A stretch of 64,000 nucleotides of DNA from Takakia lepidozioides (GCA_030704615.1 CM060732.1:27943053-28007052); one strand, 5' to 3'; numbered from the stretch's first letter, positions 32,770 to 43,960 are shown. Numbers and translations: made by a program. The notes: generated by a model not told the origin, from the sequence alone.

Positions 32770-33489
32770 TTGGATCAAGGGATTTTGGAGAAATACCAGG
32801 ATGTGATGCCGGAGGATTTACCAAGCGGCTTGCCACCGCGAAGAGGAGTTGACCACAAGATTGAGGTGATACCGGGATCGGAACCGCCTGCCAAGGCGCC
32901 CTACCGGTTGAGCCACAGAGAGTTGGTCGAGCTGAAGACTCAGCTCAAGGATCTAATGTCAAAGGGGTACATCCGGCCGAGTAAGTCACCTTACGGAGCC
33001 CCGGTGCTATTTGCAGACAAGAAGGATGGGACGCTGCGGATGTGTGTCGATTACAGGGCTCTGAATAAGGTGACTATCAAAAACCGGTACCCTTTGCCAA
33101 GGATCGACGACCTCTTCGATCGGTTGGCAGGAGCGAAGTATTTCAGCCGGATCGACTTGCGCTCCGGCTATCATCAAATTCGGGTGGCGGAAGGAGATGA
33201 GGAGAAGACCGCGTGCAGGACAAGGTATGGTTCATATGAGTTCTTGGTGATGCCTTTTGGGCTCACCAATGCACCAGCGACATTTAGCACGCTGATGAAC
33301 AGCCTTTTTCAGGAGTGGTTGGATGACTTTGTGATCGTGTACATCGACGACATCTTGGTGTACTCGAAAACAAAGAGGAGCACCTGGAGCACCTCAAAAG
33401 GGTGTTCCAAAAATTGCGGGAAGGGAAGCTGTACCAAAGCTTCAAAATGCGAATTCGGGGTCACAAAAGTGGAGTTCTGGGGCATGTGA
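32770..33489 (+). pseudogene. Chromovirus B reverse transcriptase
   Basis: 239 codons open. Motifs: [45 protein letters not shown] and catalytic [10 protein letters not shown] (about 33,341). The connection domain after 33,370 is frame-shifted. Confidence 0.85.
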
Positions 33490-34130
33490 TTACACAGGAT
33501 GGGATCAAAATGGATGACAGAAAGGTGAGGGCGATCTTGGACTGGGAGCCTCCGACTTCGGTCCCCGGGAGTGCGATCCTTCCTAGGACTCGCCTCCTAT
33601 TACCGGAAGTATGTGAGAAATTTCGCCAAGATCGCGGGGCCGCTGTCGGACCTTCTGTGTAAATCCAAAGTCTGGGTATGGAACACTTTTGTGGCCAAGC
33701 TTTTGCTGAATTGAAGCAGCGGATGGCGGAAGCTCCAGTCTTGAAAATCCCGGAGTTCGATCGTCCGTTTGAGATTCATACAGATGCGTCGGACTTCGCG
33801 ATTGGGGGTGTACTTATGCAAGATGGACGTCCAGTGGCTTACGAAAGTAAGAAACTGAATGAAGTGGAGCGACGGTGGCCGACGCACGAAAAAGAGATGA
33901 AGGCGGTGGTGCATTGCCTTGAGCTTGGCGCCACTATGTTGGTTCCAACCCAGTGAAGGTGTTCACGGACAATGTCACAGGAAGTATTTTGCCACGCAGC
34001 CCAAGTTGTTGTCCCCAAAACAACTTAGGTGGCAAGATACTTTGGCGGTGTTCGACGTGGATATCCAGTACAAACCGGGACGGGACAACGTGGTGGCCGA
34101 TGCTTTAAGTAGAAAGCAGCAGCAGCTCTT
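33490..34130 (+). pseudogene. Chromovirus B RNase H
   Basis: FEIHTDASDFAIGGVLMQ, RRWPTHEKEMKAVVHCLEL and, after a shift, KYFATQPKL; ends with the RDNVVADALSRK segment that closes gypsy RNase H domains. Confidence 0.8.
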
Positions 34131-35194
34131 GTTGGTGTACAAGGGCGAGACGGCGCTCCAAAGGAAGATCCGGAAGGCTTGCCGGAAGGATGAGCTGGCG
34201 AAGTCCGTGATGCAGGACTTGAGGATGGGGGTTAAATCGCAGTTCCACTTGCAAAATGGACTGCTCCGGTATAAGCAAAAGCGTCTCTACGTGCCGAAGG
34301 GAGGGATCAGAGATAGCCTCTTGAGAGAATGCCATGATAGCCCGCTTGCGGGCCACGGCGGAGCCAAGCGCACTGCGGCACTCTTGAAGAAAGAGTATTT
34401 CTGGCCCAAACTGAGGGAGGAGGCAGAGGAGTATGTCAAGACATGCACCACATGCCAACAAAACCGGAGCGAGTACAAAAAGCAAGCGGGGCTGTTACAA
34501 CCCTTGCCGATTCCAGAGGGGACTTGGGAAAGCGTCTCGATGGATGGATTTCATGACTGCTATGCCGCTGTCAAAAGGATTCGATGCAATCATGGTGGTG
34601 GTGGATAGGTTCAGTAAAATGGGCCATTTCATCCCCACCAAGGAGACGGCAACGGCGCAGGAGACAGGGCGACTTTACTTCGCCCACGTCTTAAAGCATC
34701 ATGGAGTCCCGAAGGATATTGTCTCGGACCGCGATCCAAAGTTTACGAGTAAATTTGGAGGCACTTTGGAAGAAGATGGGGACGAGGCTGAAGATGAGCA
34801 CCGCCTTCCGACCTACGACGGACGGCCAAACGGAAAAAGTGAATTCCGTAGTGAAGCAATCTTGCGGAATTACGTGTCGGCAGACCAAACAGACTGGTGG
34901 AACACTTAGACGCGGCAGAGTTCTGTTATAATAACACAGAACACTCCGCAACGGGAGTTTCCCCTTTCGTTGGTCTATGGAAAAGCACCTCTGGTGCCGA
35001 CAAGTTGGGCCGCCCAGGACGTTGAGGAACCGGCAGTAGCGGCGGTACTGGAAGAACGCGAGCGTTTGTTGAAGCTCGCAAAGTACAACATTGCCAAAGC
35101 TAGGAAACGGTATGAAAGGCAGGCGAATCGGAAGCGGAGGGAAGTGAAGTTTGAGGCAGGCACAGAGGTCTGGTTGAACATCAAGAATTTTTGA
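34131..35194 (+). pseudogene. Chromovirus B integrase
   Basis: Zinc segment LRECHDSPLAGHGGAKRTAA and CTTCQQNRSEY; core MDFMTAMPLSKGFDAIMVVV-like (frame broken at about 34,545), [12 protein letters not shown] with the second Asp, and [14 protein letters not shown] near the end. Several one-base shifts; a TGA at about 35,191 interrupts the C-terminal domain. Confidence 0.8.
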
Positions 35195-35206
35195 CTACCT
35201 CCGGAA

Positions 35207-35650
35207 GTGAGTCCGAAGTTCGTACCTCCGTATGCGGGACCCTTTCGCATTCGGAAGGTTATGAATGAGGATGTGTATGAATTGGAGCTGCCGGCAAACA
35301 GCAAGGTGCACCCAGTATTCCATGTCTCCCTTTTGAAGCCTTACTTCAAAGATGAAGCGCGTCCGAATCGGCATCAAGTGTTGCGTCCGCCACCTATGCT
35401 GTTGGATCATGAAAATGAACCTGAGTACGAGGTGGAGGCAATACTTAAGTCGAGGAGGTTCAGAACCGAGAAACGGAGTATCTCGTCAAATGGAAGGGCT
35501 ATCATCATGTGGAGGCATCTTGGGTGCGTGCCTCAGAAATGGGAAACGCATCCGAGGCGGTTGCAGCTTTCGAAGGGCGACCTCAAAAGCATTGATGGGG
35601 ACATCAACCTTGGAGCGTGGGGGAGGAAATGCATGCTTAGCCCGGTTTAG
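35207..35650 (+). pseudogene. Chromovirus B chromodomain region
   Basis: Matches 28,911-28,396 of A ([27 protein letters not shown]), then loses frame inside the chromodomain at about 35,460, so no complete chromodomain is made. Confidence 0.8.
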
Positions 35651-36476
35651 CTAGCTCAGGAATCCGATTGCAAAAACTTGTATTGTACAAAATTTGTTAT
35701 AAAGGAAATGGGTTCCAATATTGTGCGTCCTATTTGTTTGGAATGGTGATGCATGGTATGGTTGGCTAGTGTGTAGAATGCATGCTAGCTTACAAAGTGG
35801 GAGAGGTAAATTGGGTTAATCGTGTTTGCGCAGTGCCGAAATCGGGTGACTCCCATCCAAGGGGCAAGGAAACTTGCGCCTTCTTTGGGAGTTCACGTGC
35901 TAGTGCGCACCTGGCGCGTGCGCGTACTATAACTGCGCTACCGAGGGGTTGCCTTGTAGTGCGGGCTAACCGTTCACGTACTATAATCGTGTAGCCTCGG
36001 GACGAAGTCGTAGTGCGGCTTCGGCGTGTTCCCGTACCTCAGGCCAGCATTCCAAGGCGGACCCAATTGTAGTGATTGGGGCGCACGGTTGGTTCAAGGT
36101 TATCTTCCTAGTCAAAGAGGGTTCCAGGTGAACCCTTGCTCAAGGTGATGCCAAAAGCGGCATCATGAGCGATCGCAAGCAATGTTGTTGCAGTAAGGCG
36201 ATTCGATCCTCGGGGAGGATCGTTCCTTGGCCTTGAAGTAGGCCAAGAAGAGTGCACTGGGAGGAGCTGGAGAGGCTCCACCCTTGGCCGGGACTTGGAG
36301 GAAGTCGGCCGAACTAGCTAGTGGAGAGTAGAGTCAAGTGTGGGGTTTGGTTCTTTGCCATGGGACGCCATGGTACGGAAACAAACTCCTTGATGTGGGA
36401 CGCCACAACTTGGATGTTCGTTTCTACAAAATGGACAAGTCGATGAGGACATCGACTCCCTGTTGGTAGGGGTGTG
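35651..36476 (+). other. 3' untranslated region of chromovirus B
   Basis: Counterpart of 27,491-28,395 in A; ends in gttggtaggggtgtgtg, a likely polypurine-type primer, just before the 3' LTR. Confidence 0.75.
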
Positions 36477-37117
36477 TGTCGCGGCCCTTTGCCTTGAGGG
36501 CAGGGGGTCGGGACACAAGAGGGGCTGCCCCTGTGGTGGGGGCAGTGGCAGCGATAGGTACGGGGGCTGAAGCACCCTTGAGTGCCCAAGGCACTCAAGG
36601 AGGCGGAGGCGCTCACTAGGTGGAGCCCCGCACACCGGGTTGCGGTGGGGGTGGCTCCACAAGGGGTGGTGGTAGCTTAGCGGGACTTAGTGGGGGTGGC
36701 ATAGGACTCACCATGGGGGCGAAGACCTCGTGGTGGGAGTCGTGGGTTTTCGTGGTGGTTCGCCATAAAATGGCATGGCTGGTTGTGAAACCCCCGCGGA
36801 CAGCTACAGAAGTATATATAAGGGGAGTAGTGACCCCGAGAACGGTGCAAGCCCGTTGGTGACCAAAAACTAGTGAGTAAGCGAGCGAGCCGGAAAGCGA
36901 CCAAAGAGTGGGGAGCTGTTCCGGACTGCCATCTACCAAAGGGAATTCTCCTAGTCCCAATAGGTGGAGGGTTTAGGGAAGCGAAGGGGGACCGTTATGT
37001 CCCGGTGAGCAGCCGAAGCTCCAAGTTGGCCGGGCGGCCAGGTTGGGAGTCAGGCGCGCGCATCAAAGCGAGTAACTATGACTTGAAGGGGAGCTTATCG
37101 AAGTGAGGTGCGCGACA
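36477..37117 (+). repeat. 3' LTR of chromovirus B
   Basis: 641 bp, beginning tgtcgcggcc and ending ggtgcgcgaca. Compared with the 5' LTR it lacks about 80 bp between two gagtcg(t/a)ggg words. TATA box about 36,812. Confidence 0.88.
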
Positions 37118-37893
37118 TGTTCCATGCCCAGACTTTAGATTTACACAGAAGGTCTGACAGCGGCCTCGCGATTTTGGCGAAATTTCTCACATACTTCCGT
37201 AATAGGAGGCGAGTCCTAGGAAGGATCGCACTCCCGGGACCGAAGTCGAGGCTCCCAGTCCAAAATTGCCTCACCTTTCTGTCATCCATTTTGATCCCAT
37301 CCTGTGTAATCACATGCCCTAAGAACTCCATTTCGTGACCCCGAATTCGCACTTTGAAGCTTTGGCGTACAGCTTCCCTTCCCGCAACTTTTGGAACACC
37401 CTTTTGAGGTGCTCCAGGTACTCTTCCTTTGTTTTCGAGTACACCAAGATGTCGTCGATGTACACGATCACAAAGTCATCCAACCACTCCTGAAAAAGGC
37501 TGTTCATCAGCGTGCTAAAGGTTGCAGGTGCATTGGTGAGCCCAAAAGGCATCACCAAGAACTCATATGAACCATACCTTGTCCTGCACGCGGTTCTTCC
37601 TCATCTCCTTCCGCCACCCGAATTTGATGATAGCCGGAGCACAAGTCGATCCGGCTGAAATACTTCGCTCTTGCCAACCGGTCGAAAAGGTCGTCGATCC
37701 TTGGCAAAGGGTACCGGTTTTTAATAGTCACCTTATTCAAGGCCCTGTAATCGACACACATCCGCAGCGTCCCATCCTTCTTGTCTGCGAATAGCACCGG
37801 GGCTCCGTAAGGTGACTTACTCGGCCGGATGTACCCCTTTGACATTAGATCCTTGAGCTGAGTTTTCAGCTCGACCAACTCTCTGTGGCTCAA
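37118..37893 (-). pseudogene. Chromovirus A reverse transcriptase (C-terminal two thirds)
   Basis: Minus strand, three frames: [15 protein letters not shown] and [14 protein letters not shown] (37,893-37,552), [13 protein letters not shown] and [10 protein letters not shown] (37,558-37,319), then the connection up to KSKVWAWN at the junction with B. One-base shifts separate the pieces. Confidence 0.85.
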
Positions 37894-39751
37894 CCAGGGC
37901 GCCTTGGCGCGGTTCCGATCCCGGTATCACCTCAATCTTGTGGTCAACTCCTCTTCGCGGTGGCAAGCCGCTTGGCAAATCCTCCGGCATCACATCATGG
38001 TATTTCTCCAAAATCCCCTTGATCCAATTTGGGCTCGGCTCTCCATCGCCTTCTCCCTTCACTTCTCTAATGTATAGCAAAAACTGGGGCTCGTGTGCCT
38101 CCTCCACGGCCCACTCCCTTGCTGACAGAAGGTTTATTCGCCCTCCCACGGGTTTGGGCGTTTCCGAAACTCGTAAGACCTCGCCACCATTCCAACATGG
38201 CAGCGTGACTACCCTCTTGCGGCCATCTATGACCGCTCCGGATTTGCTCAAAAAGGTCATCCCCAAAATGAGATCCACTCCATCGATCTCGCAGACGGTG
38301 AAGTTCTCACGTCCCTCCCAACTCCCCAGTTGAAGAGGAACATTGAACGCCAACCTCGTCGCCAATTGCGGTTCTCCTTTGGCAGGACGCACCTCAATAG
38401 AGGCCCCTACGTCACTTGTCGGGAGTCCCAGCTTTTGTGCCGTTGCCGGTGTCATGAAGGAGTGCGACGCTCCTGTGTCCACCAACAATGACACGTTAGT
38501 TCCGGATATTATCCCATCCACGAACAATAAGTGACTCCCTTTATGCAATGCGCCAGTTTCCTGATACAACTCACAAGAATATTTGCCTACCTTGCAAGTC
38601 CTGGCGACCACCGCTTCCACCAAGCAACTGATGGTATCTTCCGACAGCTCCGTGGTTGCCCGAGTCATGTTCAATTGTCGGGGTTTCGTGCACTTCTTGG
38701 CCATGTGCCCGAGCTCTCCGCAATTGAAACACACTCCATCAAAGGTCGCATTCTGTCCGCCATAAAGCGCTCCACCCGTTTTTCCTTTTGAAGCACCGGG
38801 TGCCGCCTTGACGTGTGAAGGCCCTCCCTTCGATTTCCACGTGCCATTGTTGCCACGTGGCCTATCCCACTTCTTTTCCGGTCGGAAGGAGTCACCTTCC
38901 CGCCGGGTCTTCTTGTGGTTTAGCTCCGTACGGCCTTGTCTTTCACCCCTAGGGACATCTGAGAAACATTCAGCCCTCTCAATTGCCTCGTTCAAAGTCT
39001 TAGGTGGCTTCTCCTCCAACTTCCGCCTGGCCCATGGGGCCAGTCCCACCACAAAGTTGAAGACCATTTCCAGTTCTGCCATGTCCGCGACTTCGAGCAA
39101 AAGCACATTGAAAGCCTGGACATATCCCCGAATGTCGTCTATTTGCTTCAAATTCCTCATCTTGTCCCGGGCAAGCCAGGACGCGTTGAGGGGCACAAAC
39201 TGTCGCTTCATCAATTCCTTGAACCCACTCCAGCTCAAGGTTTCCGGACTTGGACCTCGGTCGTGAAGGCGTTTCTGCCACCATTGTTGAGCATAGCCCC
39301 TCGAATAGGTGGGAGCCACTTCCACCCGATCCTCGTCACTCAACTTGGCCGACCGGAAGTACTGCTCTAGCTCCAAGAGCCAGGTGTTGAGTGCCTTCCG
39401 ATTTCGGACGCCCTCGAAGGTGTCGGGTTCCTTAGGCTTCACCTTAAACTTTGCCTTAGTGGAAGTGACATTAGCCGCCTTCAACACGTCTTTCAACGTC
39501 CCGCCAAACTGCGCCAACAACCCTTCCCAAAAAGTTGCCGGCATGGGAGACATCTGTTGGTCTGTCGGAGCTCTCAGGGATTCCTCGGGCTCCGACTCCT
39601 TGGATTCCTCCCACTCTTGAGCGGCCTCATTTTCAGAAACCTGCATCGCTTCCTCAAACGGCCGCTTCGGTGACACGTCGCCCCCATTGGGCTCACCAGG
39701 ATCATCATCTTTTGGGCCGTTCCACTTTCGCTTTGGCTTGCCCGACCCCAT
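37817..39751 (-). CDS. Chromovirus A gag-protease-RT start, long intact frame
   Basis: ATG at 39,751; 644 codons uninterrupted to TAG/stop at 37,817. Acidic gag N-terminus, [29 protein letters not shown], zinc knuckle [14 protein letters not shown], protease with [30 protein letters not shown], and the start of RT ([19 protein letters not shown]). A single-base change near 37,905 throws RT out of frame. The best-preserved gag-pol stretch in the window and a useful reference for B and E. Confidence 0.88.
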   Translation of the reverse strand: MGSGKPKRKWNGPKDDDPGEPNGGDVSPKRPFEEAMQVSENEAAQEWEESKESEPEESLRAPTDQQMSPMPATFWEGLLAQFGGTLKDVLKAANVTSTKAKFKVKPKEPDTFEGVRNRKALNTWLLELEQYFRSAKLSDEDRVEVAPTYSRGYAQQWWQKRLHDRGPSPETLSWSGFKELMKRQFVPLNASWLARDKMRNLKQIDDIRGYVQAFNVLLLEVADMAELEMVFNFVVGLAPWARRKLEEKPPKTLNEAIERAECFSDVPRGERQGRTELNHKKTRREGDSFRPEKKWDRPRGNNGTWKSKGGPSHVKAAPGASKGKTGGALYGGQNATFDGVCFNCGELGHMAKKCTKPRQLNMTRATTELSEDTISCLVEAVVARTCKVGKYSCELYQETGALHKGSHLLFVDGIISGTNVSLLVDTGASHSFMTPATAQKLGLPTSDVGASIEVRPAKGEPQLATRLAFNVPLQLGSWEGRENFTVCEIDGVDLILGMTFLSKSGAVIDGRKRVVTLPCWNGGEVLRVSETPKPVGGRINLLSAREWAVEEAHEPQFLLYIREVKGEGDGEPSPNWIKGILEKYHDVMPEDLPSGLPPRRGVDHKIEVIPGSEPRQGALVEPQRVGRAENSAQGSNVKGVHPAE

Positions 39752-39790
39752 GATGAGGCCAATCCCAAGGACGATCGCGTACTGAACTCT

Positions 39791-39804
39791 AAGCTCTGAT
39801 ACCA
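39791..39804 (-). other. Primer-binding site, initiator-Met type (A)
   Basis: Reverse complement of tggtatcagagctt, two bases inside the 5' LTR boundary. Confidence 0.9.
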
Positions 39805-39806
39805 AG

Positions 39807-40533
39807 TGTCGCGCACCTCACTTCGGTAAGCTCCCCTTCAAGTCATAGTTACTCGCTTTGATGCGCGCGCCTGACTCCCAACCTGGCTGCCCGGCCAACT
39901 TGGAGCTTCGGCTGCTCACCGAGACATAACAGTCCCCCTTCGCTCCCCCACTAAACCCTCCACCTCTTTGGGCCTAGTGGAATTCCCTTTGGTAGATGGC
40001 AGTCCGGAACAGCTCCCCACTCTTTGGTCGCTTTCCGGCTCGCTCGCTTACTCACTAGTTTTTGGTCACCAACGGGCTTGCACCGTTCTCGGGGTCGCTA
40101 CTCCCCTTATATATACTTCTGTAGCTGTCCGCGGGGTTTCACAACCAGCCATGCCATTTTATGGCGAACCACCACGAAAACCCTCGACTCCCGGTGATGA
40201 GTCGCGGTGAGTCTTGGCCCACTCACCGCGGCCCATATGGACCGTGATGAGTCCCAAGACTCCCCACGACTCCCACCACGAGGTCTCCGCCCCCATGGTG
40301 AGTCCTATGCCACCCCCACTAAGTCCCTAAGCTACCACCACCCCTTGTGGAGCCACCCCCACCGCAACCCGGTGTGCGGGGCTCCACCTAGTGAGCGCCT
40401 CCGCCTCCTTGAGTGCCTTGGGCACTCAAGGGTGCTTCAGCCCCCCCATACCTATCGCTGCCGCTGCCCCCACCACAGGGGCAGCCCCTCATGTGTCCCG
40501 ACCCCTGAGCCCTCAAGGCAAAGGGCCGCGACA
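39807..40533 (-). repeat. 5' LTR of chromovirus A
   Basis: 727 bp, TG...CA, TATA box at about 40,110 (minus). Flanked on the right by ctgac (40534-40538), the second half of the target duplication. Confidence 0.88.
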
Positions 40534-40538
40534 CTGAC

Positions 40539-40687
40539 TCTGCACTAGTTGAGGGTGGAAGTGAAGGTGGTCTGAAACGAACACCTCGTCTGGTGAACCC
40601 ACTCTCACTGCTACTGCCTGTAGCCGTACTCCCCTCAGAACTTCTGGGTAACTCCGTGATGACACTCACAATGTGCACCTCCCCCAC
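40539..40687 (-). pseudogene. Element D gag, N-terminal part
   Basis: Minus strand; Ser/Gly-rich start and the block GFTRRGVRFRPPS, which is shared with 44,941-44,600 (GYTRRGVRFRPPS). The frame continues across the inserted element A at 26,810. No ATG is obvious, so the true start may be upstream or spliced. Confidence 0.65.
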
Positions 40688-41196
40688 GTGACACTATAAG
40701 GCTCTATTACTAATTCTAATAATGACACGGGTAGGCACCTGCTGCAGTTTAAGGGTCATATTCCAATGGCTCAGGGCACCTGCACCTGCATCCACCGCAA
40801 GAACTCCTATGGTTGGCTGGTCATCAACCCAGCCTCACCATAGAAGAAACACTGGTGGTCTTGCTGGTCATCACTCCAGCCTCACCACCGACAACATACT
40901 CTAGGATTGACCGGTGATCAAATCCGGCCTAATCCCTATGAAAGCAAGCGCCCACACAAAACCAACATGATGCACAGTCAAACATGCAGGTGTTGGGGGG
41001 GATCCAAACACAAGAAATCAAAACATCAACACCCCCACACCAAAATCCGGCTGCAATGCTATTCCTGCAGAATAGCCCAGCCCAAAACCCCGAACTGACT
41101 GGCCTCCACCAAGAGAGGCTTTGGCAACTACAAGTACAAGGTAATGAAAATAGTACAGAGATGGAGGGGAAGAATAGAAGCCCGACCAAGCAAGAT
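40688..41196 (-). other. Leader of element D
   Basis: Non-coding, about 500 bp, clearly similar to 44,942-45,480 (ctctaggattgaccggtgatcaaa and caagcgcccacacaaa among shared words). Contains duplicated catcaccccagcctcacca-type segments. Confidence 0.6.
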
Positions 41197-41955
41197 CTAA
41201 TCCTGATCTATGCTATCAACTGCCAGACTTCTCTCAAAGCCTCGCTCTGCATGATGGTAAGGTGTAGGAGGTATATCTATGTCCAGAAACCTGCCACTAA
41301 CCTTGTCCCAAGCTACAGTAGCTCGCTCTAACCAACCCTCCTCCTCTTTCTGCCAGGTAGAGACAAAGCAACACTCTGCTATCTCCCGCTCACTGAACAC
41401 TAAAAAAAACAAAGGTAGGGTCTGATAGTCTCTCAACTCGAAAGCTTTGAGACGGTTGCGGGTGTCCTCATTGCAAATGACTGCATCTCCTTCAAACAGA
41501 TTAAACTTGTCCTTGCTAATGAACCCCCGCTCGTGGTTGCCTTGTGCAGAGCGTGTCCGGCTGCAACGCTGTCTGATTGCACAAACTTGTGTAGCTCCTG
41601 CTCCTCTACTCCAGGACACCACGGCCTTGTGGCTGAACACCTTGGTACTCGGGGCTGTCTTTGGCTGTGTTCCAAGCCTAGCTTTCACCCACTTTGGTAT
41701 TTCACCTACAGCTGCAGAAGTGCTGGCTCCAACAGAGTTCTGACTGTCCAAGGCGATATTGAGGCCCTCAACGCCAACTACAGCAGTTTGTTGTCCACTG
41801 CTAATGCCTGACTCCCAATATGCGATCAACTCGTCCAACTGTTCTCCACTCAAATCAGTCTGAGTTCCTTGGGAAACATAAATGTTGTCCCCTTGTGTGC
41901 ACAAGCTAAGAGACGAGACTTGCCCTTCAATTACGTCCTCATTTCCCCCAGCCAT
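41197..41955 (-). CDS. Orphan 252-codon ORF
   Basis: ATG 41,955, complete to the stop at 41,197, on the same strand as element D and just upstream of its leader. Acidic, Gln/Ser-rich N-terminus; aromatic central part (LRDYQTLPLFFLVFSEREIA, FVSTWQKEEEGWLERATVAW) and a C-terminus with FLDIDIPPTPYHH. No family recognised. Could be an extra ORF of element D placed before gag, or a gene of another element. Its intactness contrasts with the frameshifted neighbours. Confidence 0.5.
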   Translation of the reverse strand: MAGGNEDVIEGQVSSLSLCTQGDNIYVSQGTQTDLSGEQLDELIAYWESGISSGQQTAVVGVEGLNIALDSQNSVGASTSAAVGEIPKWVKARLGTQPKTAPSTKVFSHKAVVSWSRGAGATQVCAIRQRCSRTRSAQGNHERGFISKDKFNLFEGDAVICNEDTRNRLKAFELRDYQTLPLFFLVFSEREIAECCFVSTWQKEEEGWLERATVAWDKVSGRFLDIDIPPTPYHHAERGFERSLAVDSIDQD

Positions 41956-42261
41956 ACAAAGAGGACATCCACAGATTTGTCTCTCATATAGACCAGAACA
42001 GGTTCTAGAAACAGAATTGTGGATCTTTCACGGCACACTCAAACTCTAAAAATTCCATAGATTTTTAGCAGAGTCCCAAAAGCAAAAACCAGATAGGTAG
42101 ATTTCCCCTTTCTGCAGCTATCCCCTCAAAAACTGTGTCAAACGGAGCTCATATGACAAAGATATGGCCAAAGTGGCTCTGTAACTATAATAAATGACCT
42201 TAAATAGAAACAAATACAAAGAAAAACTATTTTCAATTGGTTCCCTTTGGTTTCCTGTTCC

Positions 42262-42289
42262 CATTTTTTATTTTTATTTTTATTTTTTC
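42262..42289. repeat. T-rich (TTTTTA)n repeat
   Basis: About four copies of ttttta within cccattttttatttttatttttattttttcac. Confidence 0.8.
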
Positions 42290-42326
42290 ACTACAGTATA
42301 GTCACCGTTCCCAGGTGCCCATCGAT

Positions 42327-43960
42327 TAATGCACCAACCAAATTGGATTCACCAACGCAATGGTGTACGCTGATGCGATACATCTGATGTCAGCCGCCTG
42401 TCCAGTACCACAGATGGGAGGAGAGTAGCAAATCACACGCCCATCTTCCCCAAACATAGTATAATCCAGGGCTGAAGGATGCAAGTGCGACACTGCGCAG
42501 ATCACATCATCTCCAAAGGGACAACTAGCTTGTGAAAGAGATGCTTGCAAACAGGAGTTCCTGGTGGCAGCCATAACAGAAGGCCCGCTCCCTTCTTCCC
42601 ATTTGCCTCGGATAAATCACCAATCTCTTCAAACAGGGGCACCTATTATCCTCTCCCGTGTATCTACACATTCCGGAGAAGCGGGATCAGTGTTGCCACA
42701 TCCCTCGACAATATACTCGATATATTTGGTGAACCCGATGACCACCTTTGACAGGGCTCAACGCACTCATCCCAGGTAATATATTCCCATGTGTACTGTA
42801 GGTAGATGGTCATCTCAAGCTCATCGCCTTCAAAGCCCTCCTTCACAACATAGCGCTTCCCATCTGTGCAGCACTAAAGGCCTCCCAGGTAACTTTCTGC
42901 TAAAGGATCTCCTTTGCGGTCCACAGCCACATTGTGAAGATCACACGCCAAATCCAGTAGCTGACTGCAAATTGTTGTAGCCTCTAATTCGGGTAAAATA
43001 ATAAACACAACTGGATCGCTCAGGCACTGTCGACCTTATGGCAGTACACCGGCCCCTAGCTTCTTCTTTATTTTCTACCCTCCTTTGTAAGGGTTAACAC
43101 GGCACATGATAAGCTAGGGGCTGGAGAAGCAGTGCTGGAATCCATCTCATGCTTTTAAAATGACGCCAACGTCAGCCCATAATTCATCACTCAGTTCCCT
43201 GCAACGGATTGTTGTCCGCTATAGCTCTGTGCCAGGTCAATAGGGATTATGGGCTAAGGTAAACCTTGTGGGCTGCAGCCATTTGTGAGGCATTTAGTGA
43301 CTGGTGGGGACGAGGCCCTTACACATTGTCTTTCTGTAGAGAACTTCCTCAAAATAGGTGTAAAAGATTTCAGAGAAGAATAGAAAAGAAGCAACCGACA
43401 CTCACTGCACCCTAGTTTGTTGACGGCCCCCCGTGTGTCACAGCCGTGGACATTAAGAATCCATATCGGCTCGTAGCCCTCAGCAAGCACGGAAGGAGCT
43501 GCAGTCTCTTCAGCAAAGGGCGCGGGGATAGTTGACTTGGTGCGCCTGGTCTCCGCACCAACACCAAAGTACTGCATCAACGTCTGTCCAGCTGAGAGCT
43601 TCACGCCGGAGCCAGCAGCCTTCAAATGAGGCAGCGTGTAAGGTGGATTGAGACGAAGAGTGCTTCTTCTCCACAGATTTCAGTAGCATCTCCTTATAGG
43701 TGTCTACATCATTGCTCGGTACAGAGAACTCGTACGTGATCCAGTGGTGCAGGTACACGTTGTTCAGAGGCATGACCATCCACAAACTCGTCCACAAACT
43801 CCGCATAGCAGTCCCTAATTCCCAGATGGCCCTTCGGAGCATCCACCACGAAGTATTTGTTCTTTACGTCCCCAAGACTAGAACAATGCGGCGTCGCTGC
43901 TGGGTGGCTGGTTGCAGCCGCATCACTAATCGAACAACTCTAGAATGCTACCACAGCCTG
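42327..43960 (-). pseudogene. SURNod19-family (stress up-regulated Nod 19) protein, disrupted
   Basis: Minus strand. Segments in family order: VVDAPKGHLGIRDCYAEFVDE (about 43,900), PLNNVYLHHWITYEF (about 43,770), LMQYFGVGAETRRTKSTIP, WILNVHGCDTRGAVNKLGCS (about 43,440), ACDLHNVAVDRKGDPLAESY (about 42,950), VVKEGFEGDELEMTIYLQYT (about 42,840) and MFGEDGRVICYSPPICGTG (about 42,440). These match the plant SURNod19 family, secreted or membrane-linked proteins of unknown biochemical role. Some gaps may be introns (43,390-42,990, for example), but one-base shifts near 43,790 and 43,625, an in-frame TAG after SYLGGL and a lost frame after 42,740 indicate a pseudogene or assembly errors. Confidence 0.75.

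Larger units (their letters stand above)
30286..37117 (+). mobile_element. Chromovirus B (Ty3/gypsy), nested in chromovirus A
   Basis: Plus strand, same family as A, inserted head-to-head in it. LTRs 30286-30994 and 36477-37117. The right flank tgttc (37118-37122) is half of the target duplication; at the left, the first bases of the LTR and three bases of the duplication are deleted. Internal genes gag, protease, RT, RNase H, integrase and chromodomain all have single-base frameshifts relative to A. Confidence 0.9.
26816..40533 (-). mobile_element. Chromovirus A (Ty3/gypsy), interrupted by chromovirus B
   Basis: Minus strand, inserted in gag of element D with a perfect 5-bp duplication. LTRs 39807-40533 (5') and 26816-27490 (3'), initiator-Met primer site, gag-protease-RT in 39,751-37,118, RNase H-integrase-chromodomain in 30,285-28,396, and a long 3' untranslated region. 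Element B sits between the last RT block and RNase H. Confidence 0.9.
19347..41196 (-). mobile_element. Element D: Ty3/gypsy retroelement with DNA methyltransferase and PHD finger
   Basis: Minus strand. Order from 5': leader (about 41,196-40,688), gag (40,687-40,539, then 26,810-25,495 after the inserted chromovirus), protease, C5-DNA methyltransferase, reverse transcriptase, RNase H, integrase, PHD finger, 3' UTR, purine tract, candidate 92-bp LTR. RT before integrase defines Ty3/gypsy order. The 5' LTR was not identified. Several frameshifts make this copy defective. Chromovirus A, with B inside it, interrupts gag. Confidence 0.8.

Noticed and set aside
43052-43121. Perfect 11-bp inverted repeat gcccctagctt / aagctaggggc
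   Set aside because: Too short, with a 48-bp loop; could be chance in the pseudogene intron.
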